Source: Novipirellula caenicola
Lineage (GTDB): Bacteria > Planctomycetota > Planctomycetia > Pirellulales > Pirellulaceae
Reading direction: 5' to 3'
Length of the DNA: 64,000 nt
NCBI RefSeq assembly: GCF_039545035.1
Contig: NZ_BAABRO010000012.1
Coordinates: forward strand, 62,001 to 126,000
In this document: piece by piece, positions 38,168 to 48,209 of the stretch
Layout: each line of letters starts with the position of its first letter
Position numbering within the stretch: the first letter of the stretch is position 1
The notes under the pieces: generated by a model
Database searches by the model: none
What the model was told of the DNA's origin: nothing
Seen by the model: the letters and a program-made list of their open reading frames with translations, nothing else
Made by a program: the position numbers and the translations under genes

Positions 38168-39199
38168 TCACGCCGTCACCTCAATCATCGCCTTGATGAC
38201 TCCTGACTTGGGATCGATCCACGAGTCGAACACGTTGGGCACCTCTGCAAACGGCGCGTGGTGTGTGATCCATGGCCCCGTGTTGATCTTGCCCTCTTGG
38301 ATCAGACGAATGATTCGCTGGAAATCCCGCGGCAATGCATTGCGGCTAGCCAACAACGTCAACTCGCGACGATGAAAGACGGCTGCATGAGGAAATTGTA
38401 AATCATTTTGAGTGATGCCAACGTAAGCAACGCGCCCCGCAAAGGCAGCGAACTCAAACGCACGCACCATGCTGTGATTGTTTCCAGTGGCGTCCACGAT
38501 CACGTCTGCTAAGCGTCCGTCGCCCAGCTGCCGGATCGCTTCGACGTCTTGATCGTTTCCTTTTAACAGCACCGTTTTGGTAACGCCCATTGAATTGGCG
38601 ACGAAATCGAGTCGCTGCTGATTGATGTCCGCCACGATCACGTTGGCGTCCGCGAGCTTTGCGAATTCCAATGCCGACAATCCAATCGGTCCGGCACCCA
38701 GGATCAACGCGTTTTCCCCAGCCTTCGGGGCGCCCCGGTCAACCGCGTGACAGCCGATCGCCAATGTCTCGACCAATGCGGCTTGCTCGTAGGTAAGCGA
38801 ATCAACCGGGTGCAGTTTTCTCGCCGGCAAGATCACTTGGTCAGTCAGACCGCCATCACACATCACGCCAAAGGTTTGATTGTGTTCGCAACAATTGGTA
38901 TGTCCTCGCACGCACGAATCGCATTGGCCGCAATTCAAATAGGGCTCGACACAACATCGGTCGCCGGGTTTGACATTGCTCACCCCTGCGCCGACCGCGA
39001 CAACCTCGACCCCCAGTTCATGTCCTGGGATTCGCGGAAACGCAAAGAACGGGAACTTTCCTAGATAGCAGCCGACGTCGGTGCCGCACACGCCCATGCG
39101 GTGAACGCGAACCAACGCCTCCCCCGCCCCCGGGTCACCCGGCTCTGGAATATCGATCTGCTTCCATGTACGTACGTCGCTGATTTGTAACGCTTTCAT
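38168..39199 (-). CDS. Zinc-dependent alcohol dehydrogenase family protein (MDR)
   Basis: 343 residues. Catalytic zinc ligands are in GVCGTDVGCYLG and GHELGVEV; the structural zinc site is the four-cysteine lobe CGQCDSCVRGHTNCC. The NAD(P) fold has ILGAGPIGLSALEFAKLADANVIVADIN. It starts 2 bp after the aldo/keto reductase stop, with GGAG inside the end of that gene, so translation is probably coupled. The family includes dehydrogenases for L-fuconate-type keto acids and sugar alcohols. With GH29 downstream, a step in L-fucose breakdown is likely, but the exact reaction is inferred from context. Confidence 0.85.
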   Translation of the reverse strand: MKALQISDVRTWKQIDIPEPGDPGAGEALVRVHRMGVCGTDVGCYLGKFPFFAFPRIPGHELGVEVVAVGAGVSNVKPGDRCCVEPYLNCGQCDSCVRGHTNCCEHNQTFGVMCDGGLTDQVILPARKLHPVDSLTYEQAALVETLAIGCHAVDRGAPKAGENALILGAGPIGLSALEFAKLADANVIVADINQQRLDFVANSMGVTKTVLLKGNDQDVEAIRQLGDGRLADVIVDATGNNHSMVRAFEFAAFAGRVAYVGITQNDLQFPHAAVFHRRELTLLASRNALPRDFQRIIRLIQEGKINTGPWITHHAPFAEVPNVFDSWIDPKSGVIKAMIEVTA

Positions 39200-39201
39200 C
39201 G

Positions 39202-40149
39202 TTAGTTATTCTCCGCTAGCCCTTCACGATGGCTGATATTGTGGACGGGTTCAAATAGTTTCAAAACGTCTGCGAGCAGTTCTTCGTCGATCGGTTGGCT
39301 AATCCAATCAGCCCACTTGCGAATGTTCTCGGGATTGGCGCTGCCAGCCACGGTCGTCGCCAAATCGGGATGACTGCACGAAAATTGAAGTGCAAGCTTC
39401 GCGATATCAACGCCTCGCTGTTCACAAAGCTCAGCGGCACGACGCGCGGCCTGGCGAACTTCTTGCGAATCTTTATGCCAACTCGGCAGCGGTGCGTTGG
39501 TCAACAACCGCGCCGCAAAAGGCCCCGCGTTCATGATCCCGACCCCCTTCGGCCTCAACGCCGGCAACACGTCATCGACAAGCCGTGTGTTCTGCAGCGT
39601 GTATTGGTTGTACGACATGATGCAGTCGAGGTCTGCTTGGGCGGCGACTTCGTTAAACGCCTTCATCGGATAGCCGCTGATCCCGACGCAGCGGACCTTG
39701 CCTTCGGCTTGCGCCTTCCTGACGGCCGGAAGCGTCTCTTCGATAATTTGTCCGAGCGGCACAAACTCGATGTCATGGCAAAGCACAATGTCGAGATGGT
39801 CGGTCCGCAATCGATGCAAGCTGACGTCGATGCTTTCGGCCACCCGCTTTGCCGAAAAATCGAAATGGTTCACGTCGTAGCGGCCTAACTTCGTACAAAG
39901 CATGTACTGGTCACGAGGAATATCTTTGAGTGCAACGCCCAACATGACTTCCGACATCCCGCGACCATAGTAGGGCGACGTATCGATCAAGTTCATGCCA
40001 AGTTCGAGCGCCGCGTGGACGCTGGCGAAAACCTCAGATATTTCAACGTTGCGAAACTCGGCCCCGAGCGATGACGCTCCGAAGCTAAGGATCGGCAACT
40101 CGAGTCCAGTATTGCCAAGGGGACGTGTGGGAAGCGCTGCGACACTCAT
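39202..40149 (-). CDS. Aldo/keto reductase (candidate L-fucose or L-galactose dehydrogenase)
   Basis: 315 residues from ATG 40149, which has GGAG seven bases upstream. The AKR tetrad is visible: D and Y in NLIDTSPYYGRG, K in LCTKLGRY, H in IVLCHDIE. The sequence RPLGNTGLELPILSFGASSLG and the overall length are close to the L-galactose/L-fucose dehydrogenase branch of the AKRs, which oxidise the sugar C1 to the lactone with NAD(P). It is the first gene of the AKR-ADH-GH29 operon and is divergent from an AraC regulator. A GAAA-N2-TTTC dyad (40183-40192) lies in its leader. Confidence 0.82.
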   Translation of the reverse strand: MSVAALPTRPLGNTGLELPILSFGASSLGAEFRNVEISEVFASVHAALELGMNLIDTSPYYGRGMSEVMLGVALKDIPRDQYMLCTKLGRYDVNHFDFSAKRVAESIDVSLHRLRTDHLDIVLCHDIEFVPLGQIIEETLPAVRKAQAEGKVRCVGISGYPMKAFNEVAAQADLDCIMSYNQYTLQNTRLVDDVLPALRPKGVGIMNAGPFAARLLTNAPLPSWHKDSQEVRQAARRAAELCEQRGVDIAKLALQFSCSHPDLATTVAGSANPENIRKWADWISQPIDEELLADVLKLFEPVHNISHREGLAENN

Positions 40150-40639
40150 AAATTTCTCCGGTATTATTGACGACAACTTAACGAAATGTTTCAACAAGTC
40201 GTCCGACCTGCGAGTCGGTCTGACCCAATGCGTCTGTATCAGTGTGCCTGTCTCGGTCCACTATCCAGGAACCTGTTTTCACGTCGACCACGGTAGCAAC
40301 CAGCCGCGACGAACGAACTCTCACGATGCCGCCCTATTGCGTCCCTACGTCCGACCGTCGGTGCGACGTTGGACGCCATCGAATCAAACCATGGGGATCG
40401 CAACGGTTCTGCCTCGCTCCTGCAAAATGCGTTTCCGTCCCGCTGTCAATTGCACCCGGCAAATGCGCGTTATTGCGCCATGCTATGATAAAAACGACAG
40501 TCCGCGACGCAGGGCAATATGTAATATCCGCAGTGAAGCATTCGCATTTCGTTGGCGATTCACGTATCATTCTAGGTTCCTCCTCGACGCGTCCCATAGC
40601 CAAACCTGAACCGCACATGTCATTTCTTAACCTAGACGC
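40150..40639. promoter_or_regulatory. Divergent promoter region of the fucose operon and araC-type regulator
   Basis: 490 bp without a gene. CGAAATGTTTCAA (40182-40194) lies about 35 bp before the aldo/keto reductase start and resembles CGAAACGGTTTCAA before the GH28 gene. A weak -35/-10 pair for the AraC gene (TTCGCA, 18 bp, TATCAT ending near 40570) is possible. AraC binding sites could not be defined. Confidence 0.4.
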
Positions 40640-41518
40640 ATGACCAACGATCCCGACTTTGTCTCGCGCCAAACGCACGACGCGAGACGCTTTTACCTGA
40701 ACCTGCAGCCGTCAGAGAAACACCCCTTGTCGCTGGTATGTGGCGGCGTCGAGCGGATGAACGCTGACTACGTTGTCCAGCGAACCGATTTTCCCTACTA
40801 CGCGATCGAGTGGGTCAGCGAAGGCCGCGGGCTACTCAGCATGGGCGGGAAAGAACACGAGTTGGCGATCGGGTCGCTTTTCGTTTACGGTCCCGGCATG
40901 CCGCATCGGATCCTCAATTTAGCCCCCGACAATATGCGGAAATATTATCTGGATATCGCGGGGACCGAAGCAGCACAGCGATTAGAGGAACTCGGATTGT
41001 TAGAAGGGCGACCGGTCACGATCGGGCGACCGCATGAGTTCGTCGAGCTTTGGAATTTGATTGATCGCGAGGCGCGTGACGCGGGGGATCATGCGGATGC
41101 AATCTGTGAAATGTTGATTCGTGTCGTTTTACAGAAGATTCGACAGCGGATGGTTTCTTCGAGACCCGGAGAGTCGTCCGAAGCGTTCCAAACCTTCGAA
41201 ATGGCACGCCAATTGATCGAAGAGCGATTTCTCGAATTCCGCACCGTTGAAGAGGTTGCCGCCGAGATTGGATTCTCTCCCATCTACCTGTCGCGGCTGT
41301 TCAAGCGATTTGCAGGCTCTGGTGCCTACCGCTACCTACTGCGTTTGCGGATGAACTACGCGGCGGAACTGATTCTCGAACGTGGGCTCAAAGTCAACGC
41401 CGTCGCCGAACGCCTTCGTTATGCGGATGCGTTTCAATTTTCACGGGCCTTCAAGCGTGTTTACGGAGTCCCACCGAGCTCGCTTTCAAAAACATTTTCC
41501 GCCAGCCCGCGGCGATAG
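40640..41518 (+). CDS. AraC-family transcriptional regulator with cupin sensor domain
   Basis: 292 residues. The N-terminal cupin-like domain (about 25-110: FPYYAIEWVSEGRGLLSMGGKEHELAIGSLFVYGPGMPHRI) should bind a sugar. The C-terminal 100 residues carry the double HTH: TVEEVAAEIGFSPIYLSRLFKRFAG and KVNAVAERLRYADAFQFSRAFKRVYGVPPS. It is divergent from the AKR-ADH-GH29 operon and is its probable activator, likely responding to fucose or a derivative. The stop is 60 bp from the convergent sulfatase stop. No SD precedes the ATG. Confidence 0.9.
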   Translation: MTNDPDFVSRQTHDARRFYLNLQPSEKHPLSLVCGGVERMNADYVVQRTDFPYYAIEWVSEGRGLLSMGGKEHELAIGSLFVYGPGMPHRILNLAPDNMRKYYLDIAGTEAAQRLEELGLLEGRPVTIGRPHEFVELWNLIDREARDAGDHADAICEMLIRVVLQKIRQRMVSSRPGESSEAFQTFEMARQLIEERFLEFRTVEEVAAEIGFSPIYLSRLFKRFAGSGAYRYLLRLRMNYAAELILERGLKVNAVAERLRYADAFQFSRAFKRVYGVPPSSLSKTFSASPRR

Positions 41519-41578
41519 ACGTTCATCACGCTCGACGAAAACAACGAGATCACATTCACCCTGGCATCAACCGCGTGC

Positions 41579-43120
41579 TCATTCGCGTATCGGAGTCGCT
41601 GCACGAAGTTTACCGTTTCGAATCTGGCCGGTCGTTTTGCCGGGGTTGAACTGCGGATTGGGCGTCGGCAGTTGCGCGCCGACCGATTTTCGCCAGGCAA
41701 CCAATTTCTTGTACAGCAGTTTTGCTTTTTCCGGTTTCTCATCCACAAGGTTGGTATCCTCGTGAATGTCGCTGCTCAGATCGTACAGCTCTAATGGTTG
41801 CCTCCCGAAAACTTCGATCAACTTCCAGTTGCCTGAACGGATCGCGCTGTAGGGCTGAGCTCCCATCGAGTGGTAATGAGGGTAATGCCAAAACAGATCG
41901 TCTCGCATCGACGCCATCTGCGGAACCTTCAAATACGGCCGCAGCGATACACCGTCCTGCACGCTCGCAACCTCGCTGGGCAACGTGATTCCCAGCACAT
42001 CACAAATCGTCGGCACGAGATCCATCGTGATGGCCGGACGATCGCAAAGCACATTGGTCGCTCCCTCGCCGGGCAATCGAATGATCAAAGGGACACGGAC
42101 TCCGCCCTCGTAGATCCCTCCCTTGCCTTGACGAAGCGGTGCATTGTCAGTCGCCGCCGGTTTCAGCCCGCCATTGTCGCTGGTAAAGATGACTAACGTC
42201 TCGTCCCAGATGTCATGTTCTCGCAGCTTCGCAACGATTCGTCCGACGGCCTCATCGACACTCTCAACCATTGCCGCGTAGCGAACGTTGGTATGCGTTC
42301 GGTGCGGATTCGCCTGGAGCTTCGCTTCGTATTTTTTTATCAGATCGGGGCGTCCCATCAGCGGCGTGTGCACGTTGTAGAACGAAAAATTCATGAAGAA
42401 CGGCTTCTTCGCTTTGGCCAACCGATCAATCAACAATTCTGCTTCGGTGGCCAAACGATCGGTCAAGTACTCGCCTTTTCGTTCCTCGTCCGAGCGGCCG
42501 CCTTTAGGAAGCGTTTCATAGATCGAATTCTTCTTTTGTTCAGCTAATCCCTTTCCTTTCCCATAAGGCCAAAAATAGCTCGGCGGTGCCCCTTTTTCGC
42601 AGCCACCCACATTGACATCGAAACCATGGGCTTGTGGGTAAAAATCGGGATCCGGACTGTCTTCCTTTCCGGTGGTGTAACCGTCACGATGGGCTAAGTG
42701 CCACTTGCCGAGGTGCACGCAGGTGTATCCATACGGTTCGAGCATCTCCGGCAAAGTAACATGTTCTTTCTCGAGCACCTGGGTCCACGATGGAATCGTC
42801 ATGGGGGTGTTCACGAAAGAGTGACCAGGAATGAAGTCGGTCACATGCAACCGCGCCGGCGACTGGCCCGTCATCAGTGCGGCCCGACTCGGCGAACAAA
42901 CCGTACACGCAGCGTAGCCATTGGTAAAACGCACGCCGCTTTGGGCGAGCGCATCGATATTGGGTGTTTCATAGAAATCGCTGCCGGTGCATCCTAGGTC
43001 TGTCCATCCCATGTCGTCGACAAAAAACAACACGACGTGACGCGGAGCCGCCTTCGCAGAAACCGATCCCCAAAACAGACAGACGAAGGCAATCAACAAA
43101 ACTCGGCTTGTCAGTTTCAT
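41579..43120 (-). CDS. Formylglycine-dependent sulfatase (arylsulfatase-like, type I)
   Basis: 513 residues from ATG 43120, with GGAG six bases upstream and a signal peptide (MKLTSRVLLIAFVCLFWGSVSAKA). The metal site starts VLFFVDDMGW; the modification motif is C75-S-P-S-R79, in which Cys becomes formylglycine. KWHLAH, TSDNGG and the C-terminal ALYDLS/ELYDLSSDIHEDTNL segment are standard. It removes sulfate esters from polysaccharides outside the cytoplasm; the fucosidase operon and the GH2 gene alongside suggest sulfated fucan or galactan. No sulfatase-modifying enzyme is encoded in the window. Confidence 0.9.
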   Translation of the reverse strand: MKLTSRVLLIAFVCLFWGSVSAKAAPRHVVLFFVDDMGWTDLGCTGSDFYETPNIDALAQSGVRFTNGYAACTVCSPSRAALMTGQSPARLHVTDFIPGHSFVNTPMTIPSWTQVLEKEHVTLPEMLEPYGYTCVHLGKWHLAHRDGYTTGKEDSPDPDFYPQAHGFDVNVGGCEKGAPPSYFWPYGKGKGLAEQKKNSIYETLPKGGRSDEERKGEYLTDRLATEAELLIDRLAKAKKPFFMNFSFYNVHTPLMGRPDLIKKYEAKLQANPHRTHTNVRYAAMVESVDEAVGRIVAKLREHDIWDETLVIFTSDNGGLKPAATDNAPLRQGKGGIYEGGVRVPLIIRLPGEGATNVLCDRPAITMDLVPTICDVLGITLPSEVASVQDGVSLRPYLKVPQMASMRDDLFWHYPHYHSMGAQPYSAIRSGNWKLIEVFGRQPLELYDLSSDIHEDTNLVDEKPEKAKLLYKKLVAWRKSVGAQLPTPNPQFNPGKTTGQIRNGKLRAATPIRE

Positions 43121-43581
43121 GGGGATCTCCATTGGTATGCAACAGGCGGGGCGAAGCAACGCTCAAAGTCTATAGACGCACGGTGAAAACGCAAGCCGCA
43201 GCGGAGACATGCGAGGAATTGACGGCAGTGACGTCAGGACAAGTCTTACTAGCGAACACGGGCCGACAAATCGCCAATTCCATCACAGGCGAGCATCCAC
43301 GACTCCGATGTCACGGAGTCACCGCAGACCAATGAATTCGATCTTCTCAAAATATTCCACATCCCCGGTAAGTGATTTATCCACTCCGTGCGAAAAGATT
43401 CCGCTATCCCCCCGTCAAATCGAAAAACACTGAATAGAATGGCAGCTTGATATTGTATTTGATTTCCAAAGCCCCCCCGATTTTCTCTGGCTCCCTGGTT
43501 CTGGGAGCGTCAGAGTCGCGGGGGCCTGCAAAATCGCTAGAAACCTAAGTCGCGTCGTTTTGTATCCGCTGGGAGCATCCC
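43121..43581. other. Divergent intergenic region between the sulfatase and GH2 genes
   Basis: 461 bp with no gene; it must hold both promoters. 'gggggcc..ggttctgggagcgtc' type GC-rich stretches occur near 43470-43530, with CTCCCTGGTTCTGGGAG (43490-43506) forming a small hairpin shortly before the GH2 start. No clear operator was recognised. Confidence 0.4.
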
Positions 43582-46500
43582 TTGAAGAAGCTGTTGTTTG
43601 TGTTTTTGCTTTTTGCCAATTTGGCACACGCGGAACGATCAAATTTTGACGAAGGCTGGAAATTCCAGCTTGGCGACGATTCCAAAGCAGCGGAAACCGC
43701 GTTTGACGATCGTCCGTGGCGCACTTTGGATGTGCCACACGACTGGAGCATCGAAGGCGAGTATCGCAAGGACAATCCGATGGGTGGTACAAGCGGATAC
43801 CTTCCCGCCGGCATCGGCTGGTACCGCAAGACGATTTCGATTCCCAACGATTGGAAGGGAAAGCATGTCGAGATCGCCTTTGACGGGGTCTACATGAACA
43901 GCACCGTGTGGGCCAACGGGCAAAAACTTGGCACGCGGCCCTATGGATGGAGCTCGTTTGCTTACAACCTCAGCGACATTGTCGACGCTGCGGATCACCT
44001 CACCATCGCGGTCCGCGTGGACAATGAAAAACAACCATCCGCACGTTGGTATACCGGGAGCGGGATTTATGCCCATACGTGGATCGATGTAAAGAATCAA
44101 GTTCATGTCGCCCGCGATGGTGTCTTCGTCCGCACCTCTGCAGACACCGTCAACATCGATGCAGAAATCCGCAATACCGGTGACACAACTAAAACGGTCG
44201 ATGTTGAGGTTGCAATTGTTGATCCATCCGGCCAAACGGTGCAGACCCAAACCAAGTCGCTGGGCGTTGCCCCGACGGAACTTCAAGAGTCCAACTTCGA
44301 GTTGGAAGTGCCCAACCCTCAGCGCTGGGACATTGATTCGCCACAGCTCTATCAGGCCATTGTCAAACTGTCCGCCAATGGACAAACGCTCGATACATCC
44401 ACAACCCGGTTCGGATTTCGCGATGTTCAGTGGAAGCCCGAAACCGGCATGTGGCTGAACGGAAGAAACGTCAAACTGCGTGGCGTGTGCAATCATCAAG
44501 ACGCCGGCGCACTCGGCGCTGCAGTGCCAGACAAAATACTGCGTTTTCGCATCGAGCAACTCAAGGCAATGGGTTGTAACGCCATCCGCACCTCGCACAA
44601 CCCGCAAACGCCGCTGTTCTATGACATCTGTGACGAAGTCGGCATGCTGGTGATGGACGAGATATTTGACGGTTGGAAAAAGAAGGCCCAACACGACTAC
44701 GGTCGCTACTTTTTTCGAGAATGGTGGCGACGTGATCTGAGCGACTGGATTCGCCGCGACCGTAACCATCCCTCCGTGGTGATTTGGAGCGTCGGGAATG
44801 AGACGGGCGGATCAGTCGGAGCCGATTTGGTCGCCCTTTGCCACGAACTTGATCCCACGCGTCCTGTCACCTCAGGCCACTCCGGATCGCAGTGGATGGA
44901 TGTACTCGGGGTCAACGGCAGCAGCGAAAAGGTGGGGTGGTTCGACCAATTGGAAGACGACCGAGTCTTCATCGGAACCGAAAACACGCATACGTGGCAA
45001 GTGCGTGGCTATTACCGCACCAAAACTTGGTATCGTGATGGCGGCCCGGACGTCAACAAGGCTGTCCACGAAATTCCCGACCTCACCGAAACCGAAGTCT
45101 TTACTCACGATTGGATTCGAGAAGCGGAGCGAGGAAATCGCAAACAAGTCTTCAATTCCAGCTACGACAATGCAACCGTTCGCACCACGGCTCGCCATAA
45201 CATCGAACAACTTCGCGACATCCCGAAATTTGCAGGATCGTTCCGCTGGACCGGTCACGACTATATCGGCGAAGCCTCGTACGTGCACGGCGGTTGGCCT
45301 TTCAAAGCCTTCATGGGTGGCGCGATCGACCTCGCCAATTTTGAAAAGGACTTGTACTATCTTTACCAGAGCCAGTGGACCGACGAGCCGATGGTGCACA
45401 TCCTGCCCCACTGGACGCATCCAAAGGTAGAACCGGAAACGGAGATCCCCGTGTGGGTCTATTCCAACTGTTCCGAAGTCGAACTGTTCTTCGCAGGCCA
45501 ATCGCTTGGCAAACAGAAACCGGGACGAAAATGGAATGAAATGCAGTGCCAGTGGATGGTCCCGTGGAAACCGGGCGAATTGAAGGCGGTCGGATACAAT
45601 GACAACCAACCGATCGTCGAAACGACCGTCCGTACCGCGGATGCTCCGGCCAAGATTGCACTGTCGATCGACGGCGAGCCGCTGTCCAGCACCGGCAAAG
45701 ACATCGTGCAGATACGCGTGACCGCCACCGACAACAAAGGTGAGATGTATCCCTACGGTGAAAACCGCACCTTTTTCCGGGTGATCGGTCCCGCGCGGAT
45801 CCGTGCCCTGGACAACGGCAGTCCCGTGGATGTCGAGAAACATGTCCAAACGGATAACCGCATCGCCTTCAACGGACTAACACGAGGCTATGTCGAGGCG
45901 ACTGGCGATTCCGGCGATATTGCACTGGTGGCCAGCTGCATCCTCGGCGAAAAGAAACAAGTCACTTCGAACGTCGTCAACATCGACACTCAGGTACTGG
46001 GGCTCCGCGGCAACACTCCGCAGCTTGACATCGAAGTCTTCTACACCACCGACGGGTCAACACCGACGCGAACTTCCACGCCCTACACCGGAGCTTTCCC
46101 GGTGCCGCTTGACACCACCGTCAAAGCACTCGTCACGGTCAATGGCGAACCGTTCCAGACATTGCAAGAACGGTTTGTGCTGGACGAGGGCTTTGTGTGG
46201 AACGATCCATCGGATGCTCCGGCTGCGTCCCAGCCCGGAAGCGAACAGGCCGAAGACGCCGCACTGAGCGGAGCGAAGATCAAATCACAAGGCAACGGAT
46301 TCCACGGCAAAGGATACGTGGATTTCGGCCAATCGCAGGGTGGTTATGTGCAGTGGTATCAAGAAAACGACGGCGATGTCCGACAAGCAGAGTTGGTGAT
46401 CCGCTACAGTGGAAAGCATCCGAAACGCCCGGGGCGTTTTATCAAAGTGACCGTGAACGGCCAAGTCGTCAAGGATCGCCTGCTGCTACCAAACGCCCAG

Positions 46501-46623
46501 AATTGGGGGCAAGATTGGAAAACCGTCAGTGTGCCCATCCGGCTCGGACGGGGTGCAAACACAATCCGGTTGACGACGGTCGAAAACGGCGGCATGTATA
46601 TCGATGAAATCTCGATCAAATGA
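43582..46623 (+). CDS. Beta-galactosidase-like GH2 enzyme with DUF4982 and C-terminal carbohydrate-binding module
   Basis: 1,013 residues. It starts at TTG 43582, with GGGAG seven bases upstream, into a signal peptide (KKLLFVFLLFANLAHA). Domains: GH2 sugar-binding (about 20-170, WRTLDVPHDWSIEG, WYRKTISIP), immunoglobulin-like (about 180-285), catalytic TIM barrel (about 290-590) with acid/base E407 (IWSVGNETGG) and probable nucleophile E467 (IGTENTHTWQVRG). DUF4982-like and Ig-like parts follow. A short chitobiase-C-like segment (FYTTDGSTPTRTSTPYTG) precedes a CBM6/35-like module with AEDA at about 890-1013. It hydrolyses beta-galactosides or related sugars outside the cytoplasm, probably from the same algal glycans. 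Confidence 0.88.
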   Translation: MKKLLFVFLLFANLAHAERSNFDEGWKFQLGDDSKAAETAFDDRPWRTLDVPHDWSIEGEYRKDNPMGGTSGYLPAGIGWYRKTISIPNDWKGKHVEIAFDGVYMNSTVWANGQKLGTRPYGWSSFAYNLSDIVDAADHLTIAVRVDNEKQPSARWYTGSGIYAHTWIDVKNQVHVARDGVFVRTSADTVNIDAEIRNTGDTTKTVDVEVAIVDPSGQTVQTQTKSLGVAPTELQESNFELEVPNPQRWDIDSPQLYQAIVKLSANGQTLDTSTTRFGFRDVQWKPETGMWLNGRNVKLRGVCNHQDAGALGAAVPDKILRFRIEQLKAMGCNAIRTSHNPQTPLFYDICDEVGMLVMDEIFDGWKKKAQHDYGRYFFREWWRRDLSDWIRRDRNHPSVVIWSVGNETGGSVGADLVALCHELDPTRPVTSGHSGSQWMDVLGVNGSSEKVGWFDQLEDDRVFIGTENTHTWQVRGYYRTKTWYRDGGPDVNKAVHEIPDLTETEVFTHDWIREAERGNRKQVFNSSYDNATVRTTARHNIEQLRDIPKFAGSFRWTGHDYIGEASYVHGGWPFKAFMGGAIDLANFEKDLYYLYQSQWTDEPMVHILPHWTHPKVEPETEIPVWVYSNCSEVELFFAGQSLGKQKPGRKWNEMQCQWMVPWKPGELKAVGYNDNQPIVETTVRTADAPAKIALSIDGEPLSSTGKDIVQIRVTATDNKGEMYPYGENRTFFRVIGPARIRALDNGSPVDVEKHVQTDNRIAFNGLTRGYVEATGDSGDIALVASCILGEKKQVTSNVVNIDTQVLGLRGNTPQLDIEVFYTTDGSTPTRTSTPYTGAFPVPLDTTVKALVTVNGEPFQTLQERFVLDEGFVWNDPSDAPAASQPGSEQAEDAALSGAKIKSQGNGFHGKGYVDFGQSQGGYVQWYQENDGDVRQAELVIRYSGKHPKRPGRFIKVTVNGQVVKDRLLLPNAQNWGQDWKTVSVPIRLGRGANTIRLTTVENGGMYIDEISIK

Positions 46624-46936
46624 TGCGGGAATCGGTGGCCGTGGTATATAGCGACAGCAAGTTGCGGCCGCACCGATGACCGCGGCCGTTTGCCTTTGCC
46701 GTTGTGGTCGCATTAGCCTGCCAACGCGACTGCATGCCTACTGCGGTGAAGGAGTCCATCCGATTTTTTGCTTCATAGTCGATCGGGCCAAGGCTTCGCA
46801 CCGGTGACGCCAGCTTGTACATTGGGTGCTAAATCCGTTAACAACGCCGTCGACCTTGGCTTACCGCGAAATGAATTGCGGATTAACAACCGGTCGCACT
46901 CGTCCCTTATCAAACGACAACCGAAAGATTGCTGGA
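46624..46936. other. Gene-free interval of 313 bp
   Basis: No supported gene. GC-rich imperfect inverted sequence (GCGGCCGC..CGCGGCCG) near 46663-46688, 40 bp after the GH2 stop, could act in transcript ending, but no T-run follows closely. Confidence 0.35.
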
Positions 46937-47932
46937 ATGAAACGAATCGAGAGCAGCATTTTAATTACACTATTTTGGGTAGTAATGATCGGACACGCAG
47001 CTGCGGACGACGGAATGCGAATCCGTCTGCTGATCGACTCGGACGCCAACAACGAAACCGATGACCAACACGCCATCGCCTATGCGTTACTGAGTCGTGA
47101 TAAGTTCGAGGTTGAGGGGATCACGGTCAACAAGACGCACAACGGCGGCGACGTCGACGAGCAAATGGCCGAAGCCGAGCGTGTTGTCAAACTTTGCGGT
47201 TTCTATCCGCAGTTACCCGTGTTCAAAGGGGCCAATGGCAGTTTCGCAGAGATTCTGCCGCATCTCGATGAACCGGTTTATGATGGCAAGGAAGCGGTCG
47301 ACTTCATCATCAAGCAAGCCAAAAAACAATGCGACCGCAAACTGGTGCTATTGCCGATTGGAAAACTAACCAACATCGCGCTGGCGCTGGCAAAGGATCC
47401 TTCGATCATCCCCAACATCCGAATTGTGTGGCTCGGCTCGAACTACCCTCGGCCTGGCGAGTACAACCTGACTGCGGACCTGACCTGTATCGACTACGTT
47501 CTATCGCTTCCGGTCGACTTTGAAATGGTGACAGTTCGCTACGATGACCCGTCGGGAAGCTGGGGTGTGAAGGCCTACCAACAAGACATTTTTGACAAGA
47601 TGCCTGGAATGGGACCCCAGGTCGATGTCCGCGTCGAAGGTCGTCACGGCGGCACCTTCACCACGTTTGGCGACTATTCGGTCAGCCTGTACCGGCATGC
47701 ACCGCAGCATGGCGATCCTCCGTTCCGCTCCTTCTTCGACGCAACGGCGGTGGCCGTCCTGAAAGACCCCAAACTTGGCAAGGCCATCGAGGTACCGCGG
47801 CCGGCACTGAACGGTCGAGGCTGGGTGGAACGCCCGAAAAACCCGCTGAAGATGGTACTATGGCAGGACTTTGACGGACCGGCCATCATGCAAGACTTCT
47901 TCAACGTGATCGACGCCGCCACAGCGGAGTGA
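46937..47932 (+). CDS. Exported nucleoside hydrolase-like protein (IU_nuc_hydro fold)
   Basis: 331 residues from ATG 46937 (GCTGGA upstream) with a signal peptide (KRIESSILITLFWVVMIGHAAAD). The aspartate cluster IRLLIDSDANNETDDQHAIAYAL is the calcium/ribose site of inosine-uridine nucleoside hydrolases. FEVEGITVN, LLPIGKLTNIALAL and the segment RIVWLGSNYP fit the family, with the conserved substrate-site His not clearly placed. Exported members in planctomycetes and Bacteroidetes often sit in glycan loci and may act on other N- or O-glycosides. It is on the same strand as the GH2 gene. Confidence 0.82.
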   Translation: MKRIESSILITLFWVVMIGHAAADDGMRIRLLIDSDANNETDDQHAIAYALLSRDKFEVEGITVNKTHNGGDVDEQMAEAERVVKLCGFYPQLPVFKGANGSFAEILPHLDEPVYDGKEAVDFIIKQAKKQCDRKLVLLPIGKLTNIALALAKDPSIIPNIRIVWLGSNYPRPGEYNLTADLTCIDYVLSLPVDFEMVTVRYDDPSGSWGVKAYQQDIFDKMPGMGPQVDVRVEGRHGGTFTTFGDYSVSLYRHAPQHGDPPFRSFFDATAVAVLKDPKLGKAIEVPRPALNGRGWVERPKNPLKMVLWQDFDGPAIMQDFFNVIDAATAE

Positions 47933-48009
47933 TCGCCAAACGTACGGCCGTCGTGGTAAAGCGTTTTTCCGCCCAGGCGGTACAAGGTTAGCGTAGCGGA
48001 AGTCGTCAA

Positions 48010-48126
48010 CGGCTTGTTGTTTTAGTCGTACGATGGACTTCCTAGTCCGTCGAATCCACCATTGACGGACTAGGAAGTCCATCCTACACCCCGTGCCGCA
48101 GGAACCTTCACTAATCCAACAAACCG
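48010..48126. repeat. Hairpin repeat module, copy 2 (GGACTTCCTAGTCCGTC stem)
   Basis: Inner stem: 48035-48051 against 48064-48080, 17 bp, perfect, 12-base loop. The outer ends are GGCTTGTTG (48011) and CAACAAACCG (48117), also inverted. The same module occurs at 36.1 kb and, in reverse orientation, at 60.6 kb. Confidence 0.8.
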
Positions 48127-48209
48127 CCAAGACTTTCATCCCACGACGTATCCCTCTCGAAACGCTTGGCGGCTTGCTAATCCAATCCAATCGCGAATCG
48201 CAACACTGA

